From positions 55,229,214-55,293,213 of the forward strand of contig NC_030381.2 of NCBI RefSeq assembly GCF_001625215.2: 64,000 nt of DNA. Direction: 5' to 3'. A program made the translations under genes and the position numbers. This stretch comes from Daucus carota subsp. sativus. Lineage: Eukaryota; Streptophyta; Magnoliopsida; Apiales; Apiaceae. The notes beneath the pieces were generated by a model, which had not been told where the DNA came from, searched no databases, and saw nothing but the letters and a program-made list of their open reading frames with translations. This document shows positions 33,157 through 44,884 of the stretch, piece after piece; position 1 is the stretch's first letter; every line of letters starts with the position of its first letter.

Positions 33157-35928
33157 TTATCGCCATTTAATCTCCACCCTCCTGATCTTGAGGCCCAATT
33201 CACTGGCAATGATTCCAGCATACCATTTCGGTTTTCCTGCAAGCAACATAAAGTATCCGATGATGAATGCAGGCACCACTCCACAGCCGTATCCAATCAC
33301 CACTGCTTCCCAAGTAAAACCGCTAAAAAAGTAATCATCATCCTCATTTACTTCTTCTCCTTGGGTCCTAGGGTATTTTTCACATTTTTTGGACAAGGGA
33401 TATCCGCACAGCCCCAAGTTACCAACATAGCTATCATTTTCAAATGTATTGAATTGAGAACCTTGTGGAATATGACCTGTAAGTTGGTTGCAGGACAGAT
33501 TCAGACGTGCAAGTGTATATATACCAGTGAGTTGTTGCGGAATTTCTCCTTCAAGCTGGTTGAGTGAGAGGTCTAGTGACTCCAGCTTTGACAATTTTCC
33601 AATCGAGGATGGTATGTGGCCTGTGAGTTGATTGTGAGAAATATTAAGAAATCTGAGTGACACTAGATTTCCAATGGATTCAACTATATCCCCTGTAAAA
33701 TTGTTTCTTGATACATCAATAGTTGTAAAAATAGTTAAAATTCTTTCCAACTTAATCTCTGCTCCTTTAATCACTAGACCTGTTGAATCTTTGTAATAGT
33801 ACTCACCCATGTATGTGGGATAAGTTTCATCCACGGATCCGTTCATCATAGCCACGAAGTTTTCAAAGTACATTGTTGGCAGTGGGCCTGAAAACTCATT
33901 GTACGATAGATCAATGATTCTCAAGCTAGGAAACGGGTGTTTGATCATAGAACTCTGGTTTATATGACCATGAAACTTATTTGATTTCAGAACAAGAACT
34001 TGGAGATTTGGGAGAGCTTCCAAACACTGAGGGAATGTATCATTGATTTGGTTCCTTCCAAGATCAAGAACTTCTAAAGAACCAAATTCAGAAAAAGAAG
34101 AAGGAATTCTTCCTTCTAAATTGTTTCCATTCAAATTTATGGTGTTCAGAGAACGGAAATTTGATAAGGTTGCTGGAATGTTTCCCTGAAGGTTATTCAT
34201 CCGCAGATCAAACACTGTAAGCCTCGTCAAATTTGTTTGACAAATGGGGAGCACACCACTCAACTTGTTATAAGACAAATTTAGAATCCGAAGAGAGGTA
34301 GAATTACAGATCAGACTGGGCAATGATCCATTGAGCATGTTGGACTGGAGATCAAGATGCCAAATAGTATTCCAAGGTAAATGCTCAAGGCCACCTATTA
34401 GGTGGTTGTGAGAAAGATTAACATAGGGAAATAGAAGCCAGTCTGTTGTCCCAATCCAACGAGGAATTTCCCCATCGATTTGATTGTTTGATAAATCTAA
34501 GTACACGAAGTACTCTACATTTTCAGAGATATGTGGAAACTCTTTCATCTTGCAAGATGACAAGCCCAAGTAGTAAAGCTTCGGAGGGAGTGTTGCCATA
34601 CTTGTACTTCTCACCGATAGACTGTTGTGAGAAAGATCAAGATATTTGAGGTCTACAAGGTCTGAAAACATTGCTAAATCCAGATCACCACTGAAATTGT
34701 TAGACGAAAAGTCTAGTTGAGTTAAGTTCACGAGTTGAGAAAATGATTGTGGAATGGATCCAAACAATAAATTGTTTCCACAAGAAAAAACTCTGAGCAC
34801 CAACTTTGAGGAATCAAATTCATGTAGTTCACCTGTGAGCCGATTATAATTTATACCCAAGCTTTCTAATGATGTTAGGTTAAACAACCAAGAGGGGACC
34901 GGACCACTGAGACTGTTATACGAGAGGTCAAGACTTCTAAGGTTAGTATGGTTTGCTAAAACTTCTGGAATTTGGCCGATGAGATTGTTGCCCCCAAGTT
35001 GCAAGTCAGTCAGTTGGCTAAGGTTTCCTATGGATCTTGGTATCGGCCCAGACAAATTACAAGCTACGAGACTCAAGGTGGCTAATGACCCGAGAAAGCC
35101 TATTGAATCAGGTATACCTCCGTACACATTTATGTCTAAAAGATGAAGGTTTTGGAGGCTACCGCTACTTCCCCATTTTGTATCAGGTAATATAGCAGTG
35201 AGGTTGCTATTCAACGACAAATCTAGCACTTCCAAGTTAGGGAGATGGAAAACCTCTCGGGGTAATACTCCGTATAAACCAGCATTGTAGAGGTTGAGAA
35301 CTCTAAGAGAAGTGGACAAATTCACGGGCACAACAGAGGAGATGTTAACCCACTCAAGATTAATTACTTGTAGCTGAGTTAAATTCTGCAGAAGTAATTT
35401 GAACACTTGATCATCAAGATTACTATTATAAAGCCTAGAGAGATCAAGTGAGACCAGTTTATACAAATGAGAGATTCCTGAGGGAACTCTCCCCGGAATT
35501 CTAGTATGTGAGAGGTTGAGATGCTCCAAACCTGTAGCAAAGAAACCGAATTCTTGAGGGAACTGGTTGGAAAGGGAAAAATCATTCCACGAAAGGTCGA
35601 GGAACTGGAGATGAGAGAGCTGGAAAAGGGTGTTGTTTGGAAGTATGGCTCCTACCAGCTGACTGCAACTTAGATCAAGGCCTATTACATTTCTCGCCTT
35701 GTCGTCACAGGTAACTCCCTCCCATGTGCAGTAGTCAGTACTCATGCTCCAGTTCATCGTCTTTGGATGCGAAAAAATCCCATAATTACAACTTGAAGGA
35801 GCACTAATTGCCATGCTTAGCTTAAACTGAAACACTGCAGACTTCTGCATGGCAGGACTCAAAAGTATAACTGCTGATGCAGCAACTAGTTGATATTGCA
35901 AGAAAACGAGCAACGTGAATTTCCACAT
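33157..35928 (-). CDS. LRR receptor-like protein (Cf-9/Hcr9-like), RLP-B
   Basis: A single-exon paralogue of RLP-A, inverted relative to it, 923 residues. It has a signal peptide (about 1-19), an LRR N-cap with CTWEGVTC, roughly 26-29 extracellular LRRs with many N-glycosylation sites, the island with TGLVIKGAEIKLERI, four closing LRRs, an acidic strip (EEVNEDDD), one membrane helix (WEAVVIGYGCGVVPAFIIGY) and a basic tail of about 26 residues. It is highly similar to RLP-A in the C-terminal half and more divergent in the middle LRRs, where it has one LRR fewer (GPIPRSIG to LHEFDSS: three repeats against four). This fits ligand-driven divergence after duplication. No stop or frameshift is seen, so it is probably an active immune or developmental receptor. 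Confidence 0.93.
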   Translation of the reverse strand: MWKFTLLVFLQYQLVAASAVILLSPAMQKSAVFQFKLSMAISAPSSCNYGIFSHPKTMNWSMSTDYCTWEGVTCDDKARNVIGLDLSCSQLVGAILPNNTLFQLSHLQFLDLSWNDFSLSNQFPQEFGFFATGLEHLNLSHTRIPGRVPSGISHLYKLVSLDLSRLYNSNLDDQVFKLLLQNLTQLQVINLEWVNISSVVPVNLSTSLRVLNLYNAGLYGVLPREVFHLPNLEVLDLSLNSNLTAILPDTKWGSSGSLQNLHLLDINVYGGIPDSIGFLGSLATLSLVACNLSGPIPRSIGNLSQLTDLQLGGNNLIGQIPEVLANHTNLRSLDLSYNSLSGPVPSWLFNLTSLESLGINYNRLTGELHEFDSSKLVLRVFSCGNNLLFGSIPQSFSQLVNLTQLDFSSNNFSGDLDLAMFSDLVDLKYLDLSHNSLSVRSTSMATLPPKLYYLGLSSCKMKEFPHISENVEYFVYLDLSNNQIDGEIPRWIGTTDWLLFPYVNLSHNHLIGGLEHLPWNTIWHLDLQSNMLNGSLPSLICNSTSLRILNLSYNKLSGVLPICQTNLTRLTVFDLRMNNLQGNIPATLSNFRSLNTINLNGNNLEGRIPSSFSEFGSLEVLDLGRNQINDTFPQCLEALPNLQVLVLKSNKFHGHINQSSMIKHPFPSLRIIDLSYNEFSGPLPTMYFENFVAMMNGSVDETYPTYMGEYYYKDSTGLVIKGAEIKLERILTIFTTIDVSRNNFTGDIVESIGNLVSLRFLNISHNQLTGHIPSSIGKLSKLESLDLSLNQLEGEIPQQLTGIYTLARLNLSCNQLTGHIPQGSQFNTFENDSYVGNLGLCGYPLSKKCEKYPRTQGEEVNEDDDYFFSGFTWEAVVIGYGCGVVPAFIIGYFMLLAGKPKWYAGIIASELGLKIRRVEIKWR

Positions 35929-35998
35929 TATTGTTTTATTGCTTTCAACTTGTGTTGGATGGATTTATTGTTCATGTTATACCTGGAGTTGATGTCCT

Positions 35999-36006
35999 AA
36001 TTTATA
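35999..36006 (-). promoter_or_regulatory. Possible TATA box of RLP-B
   Basis: On the minus strand TATAAATT lies about 70 bp before the ATG at 35928. Spacing fits a core promoter. Confidence 0.4.
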
Positions 36007-36655
36007 ACCAAACTTGAGTAACACTGTACATATGGTGGTGATTAGTTGTGGCGATTTCGGATAACAGGCTGTGTTCGTGTCGGCAAACGAGTAAATTTTG
36101 GGTCAAATTAAAATCACTTAAAATTAAATAAAATTGAACATTTAAGTTTTTTGGAATTAGGAATAAAATTCTAATTTCGAATCAATTTGGGGTAATCGGG
36201 TGCTTTTCGGGTTTTGTCTCGATATATCTGGTAGCCGATCTGATTCGGGTTCGGGTTACCGATACATGTCACGTGTCACATATTGCCAGCCGTGGTGTTG
36301 ATGTGTTTGTAATCTCATCAAATATCAAGTTTTTTTTAATTTAAATCTGTATATATAAGTTCAGGTTTATTGAAAAGGTCAATGATAAATCTGTTTATAT
36401 TGTCTGTCTTCTAATGTGACAAAGGTAAACGCCCTCCCTGAATATGCATCTATATTCTGTTGATCAAGACGGAGACTACTGATGTAACTAAATTGATGAG
36501 AACGAGTCTTTGATAGCCACGTTAAAACTTGATTGCAGCTTCAAGAAAAGAAAAGAAATCTCTGGTTATTACTTGTGAGACTTCTGACGATAGAGTCGTT
36601 ATCATTAGCTGAATTCCACAAATTCCATTAACAGAAGCAAAGAATAACGTTCTAA

Positions 36656-37381
36656 GGCCGAATCCAGTTTTTGACCTAAATTTTGATCCAAATTTAGACC
36701 GAGCCATCTTTCCATTCCAGGCCTAAATTTTTGTCCAAATTCATATATCAATATTTTATTTTTCTAACATTTTTTATATTATAATTCTAATCTTTTTAAC
36801 AATAATATAAGATTTCATATTAATATTAAACTCAATAAATTCATTAAATTAGAAAAACAAACAAAATAAAAGAAAATTTAACATTTTATTTAATCAACTA
36901 AAATAAAATTTACAAAGATTCAATACTATTCCGAATTAATATGTGTACCCACAAATACTCAATTAATGCATCTCGAAGTGCAATATGAGCTTTTTTTTAT
37001 TTTTTATTTTTCGATATCGTCCAAGAAATTGTTGAAATCGAGCATGTTAATGTGTCATTAATTTGAATTATTTTAAGATTATTTAATTTTATTATATTTC
37101 ATAATACTATATATGATTATTTAAGTAAAATATATTAAATGTAATTTCTAAATATTTAATAATTATATTAACATAAAATCATTTGATTAACTAAGTATAA
37201 AAAAAATAAAAAATTATTATTATATTATTAAAAAGATTTAGGCCGGTGAATAGTGCCGGCCTAAATTTAGGTCAGCACTGTTCACCGGCCTAAATTTGGA
37301 CCAAAATTTAGGCCACTGTTAAGAGAATTTAGACCGAAATCTGCCCAAATTTGGATTTTTAGGCCACTGTTGGATTTGCCC
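36656..37381. mobile_element. PIF/Harbinger-type MITE
   Basis: A 726-bp element flanked by the 3-bp target duplication TAA (36653-36655 and 37382-37384). The inverted ends are GGCCGAATCCAG on the left and GGGCAAATCCAAC from the right. Subterminal CCAAATTT and CCTAAATTT words are repeated on both arms, and CCGGCCTAAATTTAGG lies near the right end. The interior is AT-rich and non-coding. End sequence and TAA duplication fit the Harbinger/Tourist group. Confidence 0.75.
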
Positions 37382-37397
37382 TAAGAGCATCTTCATT

Positions 37398-37420
37398 ATA
37401 TAGCTTATAGCCCGTGCAAG
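37398..37420. mobile_element. GC hairpin of Helitron-end type
   Basis: CCCGTGCAAGGCACGGG is a near-perfect hairpin in AT-rich DNA and resembles the hairpins before CTAGT at 370-402 and 1064-1095. A clean CTRR end is missing on either side (CTATAAGC on the minus strand), so this is only a possible decayed Helitron terminus. Confidence 0.3.
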
Positions 37421-38947
37421 GCACGGGAGCTTTTTAATTATTTATAAACTTTTTAAATATATTTTAAATGGTGTGAAAAATTAAATTTATAAATAATAAA
37501 TTAAAATAATATGTATCATGCCAAAGTATTAAATGCTTTCTATCATATTTTAAATTATTTTAAGGAGAATATGTGACGCCAACTCCTATTAGATTATATT
37601 TATAAATATATTTTATATTAGAATTATTATACTGTGATTAAAATATTTTTCTAAATATTTTTATGGTTCGAGATTAAAATTGATAAACGCAATTTGTTTT
37701 GAATTAAGAAGATGAATCATAAACATGCAATAAGATAGTAGAATTTGTTTTGGATTAAGAAAACGTTTTTGTATTCGTTCCTCACATAAATCGGGCATAT
37801 TAATTTTAAAATATATTAGATAAAAATAATTTTGTGACGGTGCGATTTATACGATTGTACAATTAAAATTGGTAGGAAACATTTATTTTGGATTAAAAAA
37901 AACCAAAAAGACATGAAAGACCGAATTTGTTTTGGATTTAGAAAAAGAATTATAAACATGCAAGTAGATATCAGTTTCCTTATAGAACATAATTTAATTT
38001 TGTTATAATCTAACGGTGCTTATTTGTTCAATATACGATCCAACGGATGATAAGTTTTTGGACCATAGGACCATGCGACCAAATTATCTCCCTTACGCTT
38101 ATTATATATAAGTATATAATTAGCTATACGACGAGATAAAGTCATTATCAATTACTTATTTTTTTTTTTAAATTCTCTTGCATCAGTAAACCACGGCACC
38201 AATCCATTTAATGAAAGGAATTCTCATTTCACTGCTAACCAGTAACCAGCTAATCAACAATTTTCGTTTTTTTTATACTGAGCAAGAACGGCGAAATTTT
38301 AGCAGCTCTGGCCAGCTATTTATCTTCAGCATGCCTGTTGATGACTTGAGGTTTTTTATGTCTGTGTTGGACCGGGTATACCTTGAGGATTTTAACTTCG
38401 GAATAATATTGCAGAAAAATGGGAATGAAATTTAATCGGTAAAAATACTGAATAAAAATTAATCAGAGATTTAATAAATTTGACGAATTATTATCACCGA
38501 TTTTTAGACGCAATTTTTGAACTTTGTCCATTTGTGAAAAACATAAGCCTCTGTTGATGTTTTGGCATGTTTATGTTTTTCGACTGAGTTGGTATTTGTA
38601 GAAACGCTTGCATGAGTAATCAATTTGAGGCTTTAGCCCAATGGGTTCTAAATGTTTATTTATATCCAAACACTAATTGCATCAAAGCCCAATACTACCT
38701 ACTAGCCCAAAGCCCATGACCTGTGACCCGCCATTTGAAATTTTTTAATTAAGATTGGCGGGAACCAATTCTTGGTTTAGACAAACCCTAAAATCTATGC
38801 CCGGCAAATTCAGAGATTTCCCCGCTAAAAACTCGCACCTTTAAAGCAACCATTTAGTCTCATTGTAGTATGAATCACTCAATAAGTTAGCATTTTTGTG
38901 ATTGTTTCTTCCAAAAACCCTAAATCGGAGAGGCAATTCAAGAAACA

Positions 38948-39122
38948 ATGGCTGAAGAATGTCAATCTCGGAGACAACTGAATCCATGGCTGCTTCACCT
39001 TCAAAAGCTCGCCCTTGAGCTCAAATGCCCTCTTTGGTACATCTCTCTCTCCCCCCTCTCCCTCTCCCATCTCTCTCTCTCTATCTCCCCCCCTCTCCCT
39101 CTTTCTCTCTCTCTCTCTCTCC

Positions 39123-39161
<39 letters not shown>

Positions 39162-42100
39162 CCCCCCTCTATCTGCTTGTATATACTGGTTTTTGGTATT
39201 GATGTGATTTTAAATGTTAAACTTTGTGAATCTTGCAGTCTTGAGTTACTGCGCCAGCCTGTTTTGCTACCCTGTGACCATATCTTCTGCAAGTTTGTAA
39301 CTTTCCCTGATCTTTTTTCTTCTTCCAATTGGTTTATGTTTATTCACTTGTTTGGTTTTGTTTTTGTTTTGTGTGGTTCTAATAAGATATGTTCTTGGTT
39401 TGTTTATGTGTTTGCAGTTGCTGTATTAAGACTTCTACTAAGTTTGGATCTGAATGCCCTTCTTGTCAATCCAAATATGCGGATCAAGGTATGGAGATGT
39501 ATTAATGTGATAGAAATTATAATAAATTGCTTTAAAGTTATGCGGATTTTTGGTTAATTACTCAAAAGGTTTGTTCACCTTTAGATAAATTATTATGATT
39601 GACAACACCTGATTAACATTGTGTACTTCTTTACTTTCTGGCATAGGGGCAAGATTATTGTGCATTTCACCATTTTGAGACCTTAGATTTGTGTGTGATA
39701 CACTTGTTTTGTGACAACTTGTGGATATTTCTTATGTAATATAAACAAAATGGAACTGCTTACTTTTGTCGATGTTATATTTTTATTAGCGGACTCGATA
39801 TTATTTTAGATATTTTATTAATAAAACATCAATATATTTACTTGTTCAATAATTCAATCAAATCTTGCAGAGATGACAATTGTAATTGATTTATTAGTAT
39901 TGACAATAATTTCAGACTTCTGTTATGTTACTTGCGAACTGGAAGCAGTATTTGACTGCTTATTCATAATTTTGCGGCTGTATGATTTTTACCTATTAAG
40001 CTGAAAGATGGACAATTAATAAATATACTTATTCACTAATGTGATCAACTTTTTCAGAAGTGAGGTCTGCGCCTTTCATGGAAAGTCTTGTGAGCATCTA
40101 TAGAAGCTTAGATGCTACTACCGTAAACACCCTCTTTCAAGCCATTCCTTGTGGTAAGAGGTTTGGTATTACTATAATACCATCACAATCTGTTCTAGAT
40201 TTCACATTTATTATGATATACTAGTTCAATATTCCTTACATTTATGCTGGACTTTTTGTATCTATATAGGTGGTGAAAAAAAATTGAATCAGTCTCCTGT
40301 CTCGGTTAAGATAAGCTCTGTGAATGGGACTAAGAACAAGCTTAACCAAGTGGATGCAGATGGAAATTCCAGCAGTGGGACATTTTTCCCTTTATTAGCT
40401 AAGAACTGTGGTCGTAATGTGCTTAATGATTCGGCTGAAGAGGAGAAAATGCTAAATATGATTGCGGTCAAAAGTGCAACTCCAGGAGGTGTTCAAGACA
40501 AACACATGGAGGTGAATGGTCTTGATGGATCAGTCTTTAATGCTGATGGTAGGGTTGCAAATATCCAGCACCCTGGTACGGATGGAAGTGTAAATCCTGA
40601 AGTGAACAAAGTGGAGGAAATAGACATGAATCAGATGGGACAACTTTCACCCACTTGCACAGATTCGTTGGGTGATATGAATGATAACAGCTGTGATCCA
40701 GCGAGCAGCAGGGATGCCAAGAGACAAAAGAAATCAAGTTCTGAACATGGAGGTGGAGTGTGTGCATTCTGCCATTCTTCAGAGGTCACGGATGTAAGCT
40801 CTCTGAAATATATGCTGCATTGTAATTTATTTACTCTCTGTTTTGTTTTTCTTCTTTGTAACCATCCAACTCTAATACTGTTATATAGTTTCTTTAGCGA
40901 TATGGTTGGTGAGAACTAAAATTTGGTTTGTGGATATTCTATGTACTCATCAAATGTTGCTCTATGGTGTTTCTGTAGGAAACTGGGGAAATGATACATT
41001 ATGCTAACGGGAAGTTAGTTGCTGGGAGTGTGAAACCTTTCTCCAATGGGATTTATGTTCACAAGATATGCATTGATTGGTATGTTACCTTTGATAACTT
41101 TAATATTGTTGTTAATGGTTGTATAGAATCTGAAGATGTTATGCAGCTATTTCTAGTTACCTTAATAAGTACCACTGGATGCTATTATCTTATTAGTTAT
41201 AAAATTGTCTTATTGGTTTAACTATTCAGATTTGTTATATGTATATGGTCCAGAGTTGTTTCATCTGTGCAGCATGGCAGTATGAGTAAATATGATTACC
41301 CTTATTATTATCTACAAGTCTTAGCTATATTAATCTGCATTTCAGGACGCCTCAAGTGTATTATGAAGGTGACTATATCAGAAATTTGGAGTCAGAATTA
41401 GCGAGGTCTTCTAAGCTAAAATGTACTGCATGTGGGCTAAAAGGAGCTGGACTTGGCTGCTTTCAGAAGTCCTGCAGGAGAAGTTATCATGCACCTTGTG
41501 CAATAAAGATTTCAGGTTGCAGATGGGACTTTGTAAGTCTATCAAGTTACTTTAACATTTGTTATACTGTCAGCTGCAATAATCACTACCATGCACACAC
41601 AGAGATATAAATGATCCCTATTTATTTAAGCCTTTTTATTGTGTGTATAGGATGACTATTTAATGACGTGTCCAGTTCATAAAACTGTCAAATTTCCGGG
41701 TGAACGGTCCAAGTTTAGAAAGTCAGCTATTCATAAAGCTGAATCCATTGCAGCCCCAATGTACGGTTTGAATTTGATATATGTATTTTGATTTTACTTC
41801 TTGCTAATCTATTTGAACGTTTGATCAGCCAACTGTTTTCGTATGTAATCACAGTGCTATTTAAAGCGCATGTGTGAGATACAATATGATTTGCACCTGA
41901 AGCGCATTGCTTCAGAGATGCGATGCGCTCACTTTTTGTACACATATATAAGATACACATGTCTTCTATTCTTGCATATAGATAGACACATATATAAAAT
42001 ACACATATCTTGTGTCTACTGATTTAGTTATACATACAATTGTCATATATACACATGACTTGAGGATGATGAAGAAGACTTTGTTGAGGATCGGAATCAT

Positions 42101-44635
42101 ATTTGTGAAGATGATGATTTTGTGAATATTGATGACAAAGAAGAAGAATGGACTAACTTTGCAATTTTTTGTTACTTTGACTTAAAATTGTTCTACTTTG
42201 GATCTATTAATCTGATGATGAATTTGGTTGCTTTATCAATTAAATGTCTTCTTATCTATAACGTAACAGTATTCTACATTATATATCATTTATATATGTA
42301 CATTTATTGCTTCGATGAATTCGCGCATTGCGTGTTGTGCTTATGCTCCAAGGGGCCTTTGCATTCCATTGTTCCAATTGTCTGTTAAAGATTAGTTCAG
42401 TGAAAATAGTTATGGAAGGTAGACATTGCAAATGCAGTTCTCAGTTAACATCATTCATTTTTTGCCTGATTCAAATTGCTATCCTACAAGAAGTGATTTT
42501 GCACTCAACTACTGTTATAGAAGTTTTTCAATTTCACTCATCTATTAACAATGGAATTATATAGAAGAATTTATTGTCCTGCATTTCTACTCTCTAGTTT
42601 TTTATCTAAGATACAGTCTCTTCTTATTCTAATTGTGATACTGGCATCATTAACTATTTCAATCTTCAAATGGTTGCAGTTTTTATGCCATATTAAATCA
42701 TGTGCCATGAAGCTGCGGTTGATGTCTCTTTTTCTTTTATTTTGTTTTCAGAGCACCGAAACAAGCAAATTTTTGGGCATCCTCGGTTACTGGATTAAAA
42801 GATTGGGTGTTATGTGGATCTGCTTTGTCTTACGAGGAGAAGGTTCGTTATTTCTTCTCTTACAAAGTAGTCATTAAATATAAATAGCAGATGTGATTAT
42901 GTTTGAACTGAGTATCTTGCAAATTTTAGACTAGTTTCAGTTTCTTCCTTTGGAGCATCCTACAGTTTCCAAATATGATAGGAGGTATCAAGTCTGATGA
43001 CTTCTAACAGAAACTCTTACTGATTAAATAAAATTAATAACTTCCGTGTGCCCTCTGTCTAACCTTAATAACTATTTTCTGTTGGCATCTTTAATTTGTT
43101 AATTATTATGTAGCTGTCTGTTGATGGAATCAAGTAAAATTGTTTGTGTTTTTTTTGCAGTAAGAATGTTTCTAAGGTTCTTGTAAATATAGGGAAATTG
43201 CTTAATATACAGTACAACTTCCATTTATAAGGATTTAAAATATGTTAATATACACATATGTACACATGTACAATTAAATTTGAACTTAATCATGGATGTT
43301 ATAACACCAAGTAATTATTTGCAGAACAGGGATGACTTGGCTTTAGTATTTTGTGACATATTTTCGTCTAGACTTTGAAAGGACTCATTACTGTATATGT
43401 CAGGATGCTCATTACTTATTGTGGAATTAATATCATGATATATGAACTTCTCATTTGCAGTGTTATCTAGCAAAGTTTGCGAGCACTTGCGGTGCCACTA
43501 TTTCAAGGTCTTGGAATCCAAATGTCACCCATGTGATTGCCTCAATTGATGCTAATGGTGCTTATACAAGGACTTTGAAAGTTCTCATGGCTATTTTGCA
43601 TGGAAGATGGGTCGTCACGATGGACTGTAAGCTAGATTCTCTGAGTTGTATTACTCTTTTTAGTTGAAATTGAGACTTATGGATTGGCATTGACTTTTGA
43701 GTACATTAATCTTGTTGGATATTTGTCCGAAGTGATCATACCAAACTAGATGACATTTATAGTTCTCTATATACATTAAAGTTGCAAGATATGTCTGTTT
43801 TCATCTGGACATATATACTAAAAAACCGACCATCCATTGACGGAATACAAACTATGCTGTGCTTGTAGGGATCAAAGCTTGCAAGGAAATGAACAAACCA
43901 GTAGATGAAGAAGAGTATGAGGCTGTCTTAGACACTCACGGCTGTTGGTATGGCCCCAAATCAGGCAGGCTTCAGACCTTACAAAATGTAAGTGCATATA
44001 TTTAATAAGCACCTTTGTTTTCTGATAGTATTAAAAGAATCATGGATATTTCCAGCTTTCCTTTAGCAGGAAAACAGAAGCCCTAGTCCCCTGTTTTAGT
44101 AAGAATTTATATATGTTTCTAAGTAAAAGCCCATATATACATTTTAACTTTTTACTTGTCTTAAATTGGGTAGATAAATATGCTTGGTTTTGACTGTAAG
44201 AATGCTTGGTTTTATTTTATTGAGCTCTTTGGTCAATTATTTCTCAGTGAATTTATTGTCTGTGACATTAATCATCTGAAACTTTTTATGCAGGCACCAA
44301 AGCTCTTCAGTGGCATGAATTTTTACTTTAGTGGTGATTTTTTTCCAGCATACAAGGATGACCTTCAAAATTTGGTCACAGCAGCTGGTGGTTCTGTTGT
44401 AAAGACTAAAGAACAACTGGCCACTCTAAGTTGTGCTGGGCAGGGATCTTCGACGACTCTAGTTGTATACAATGTTGATCCAGTGCAACCATACACCATG
44501 GACAAAGGAAACTCTGTTGTGTTGCAGAGGCATAGAACGGCAGAGGAATTAGCTACAGAATTTGGTTGCCAGGTTCTTAAGCATATCTGGATTTTGGAAT
44601 CTATTGCAGCATGTACGTTGCACCCCTTTTTTTGA
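38948..44635 (+). CDS. BARD1: BARD1-like protein (RING, extended PHD, two BRCT)
   Basis: Twelve exons: 38948-39036, 39239-39292, 39418-39488, 40058-40153, 40270-40793, 40979-41079, 41346-41532, 41651-41760, 42752-42842, 43461-43626, 43869-43987 and 44294-44635. They join in phase to 649 residues. A C3HC4 RING (27-64: CPLC, CDHIFCNCC, CPSC) should pair with the BRCA1 RING as a ubiquitin ligase. An extended PHD finger spans 268-384 (CAFC, HKICIDW, CTACGLKGAGLGC, SYHAPCA, CPVH). BRCT repeats follow at about 425-515 and 538-645. Plant BARD1 acts in homologous recombination and, as ROW1, restrains WUSCHEL transcription. The extended PHD text matches plant BARD1 better than BRCA1. Length is somewhat under Arabidopsis BARD1 (714). 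Intron 1 holds a CT microsatellite and intron 8 a repeat with an acidic open stretch. Confidence 0.92.
39043..39171 (+). repeat. CT/CCCT microsatellite in BARD1 intron 1
   Basis: About 130 bp of almost pure pyrimidine, mostly CT with interspersed C runs, starting just after the intron 1 donor. Long mirror-like polypurine/polypyrimidine tracts can form triplex DNA. It also yields spurious Ser/Leu/Pro reading frames and an Arg/Glu frame on the other strand. Confidence 0.95.
41861..42375. repeat. Putative repeat insertion in BARD1 intron 8
   Basis: This intron (991 nt) is far longer than its neighbours need. It contains GC-richer words such as TTAAAGCGCATG, TGAAGCGCATTGCTTCAG and GATGCGATGCGC on the left, and GCGCATTGCG, TTATGCTCCAAGGGGCC on the right. 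Such words belong to a dispersed repeat type I recall from other plant genomes. Between them an acidic open stretch occurs (42059-42161). Ends are approximate and no target duplication was found. Confidence 0.4.
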
Positions 44636-44884
44636 AAGATGTAAGCTCCAAGTCACCGGAAAGGGCTGGAGACATGCAACTTGGGAAGCCAAGAAAGACT
44701 TAGATACAACAAGATTGTGTGTGTCTGTTTCAAATTTCAAATTCTTTTCTATATGGATTAGATACAATAAGATTCTTATGAACTTTCCAGATTATGATGG
44801 GGCAATAATATTTTATATTGACTTTTTAAGAGGTTTTTTTTGGTATTCTATTAATTATCAAATTTTGGTATCCATGAGTTAAAT

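Larger units (their letters stand above)
36007..38947. other. Intergenic stretch, RLP-B to BARD1
   Basis: Contains a Harbinger-type MITE (36656-37381), a GC hairpin of Helitron type near 37401-37417, and AT-rich DNA with no gene. The last 150 bp before 38948 are probably the BARD1 leader and promoter (AAACCCTAAAATC and AAACCCTAAATCG are telo-box-like words, common upstream of cell-cycle and repair genes). Confidence 0.55.

Noticed and set aside
38879..39328. Long minus-strand frame rich in Arg and Glu over BARD1 intron 1
   Set aside because: It is the antisense of the CT microsatellite. Pure purine repeats give Arg/Glu frames by composition.
38948..44635. Calling the RING-PHD-BRCT gene BRCA1
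   Set aside because: The RING text (LPCDHIFC), the extended PHD and the short protein fit plant BARD1 better. Plant BRCA1 is usually longer between RING and PHD.
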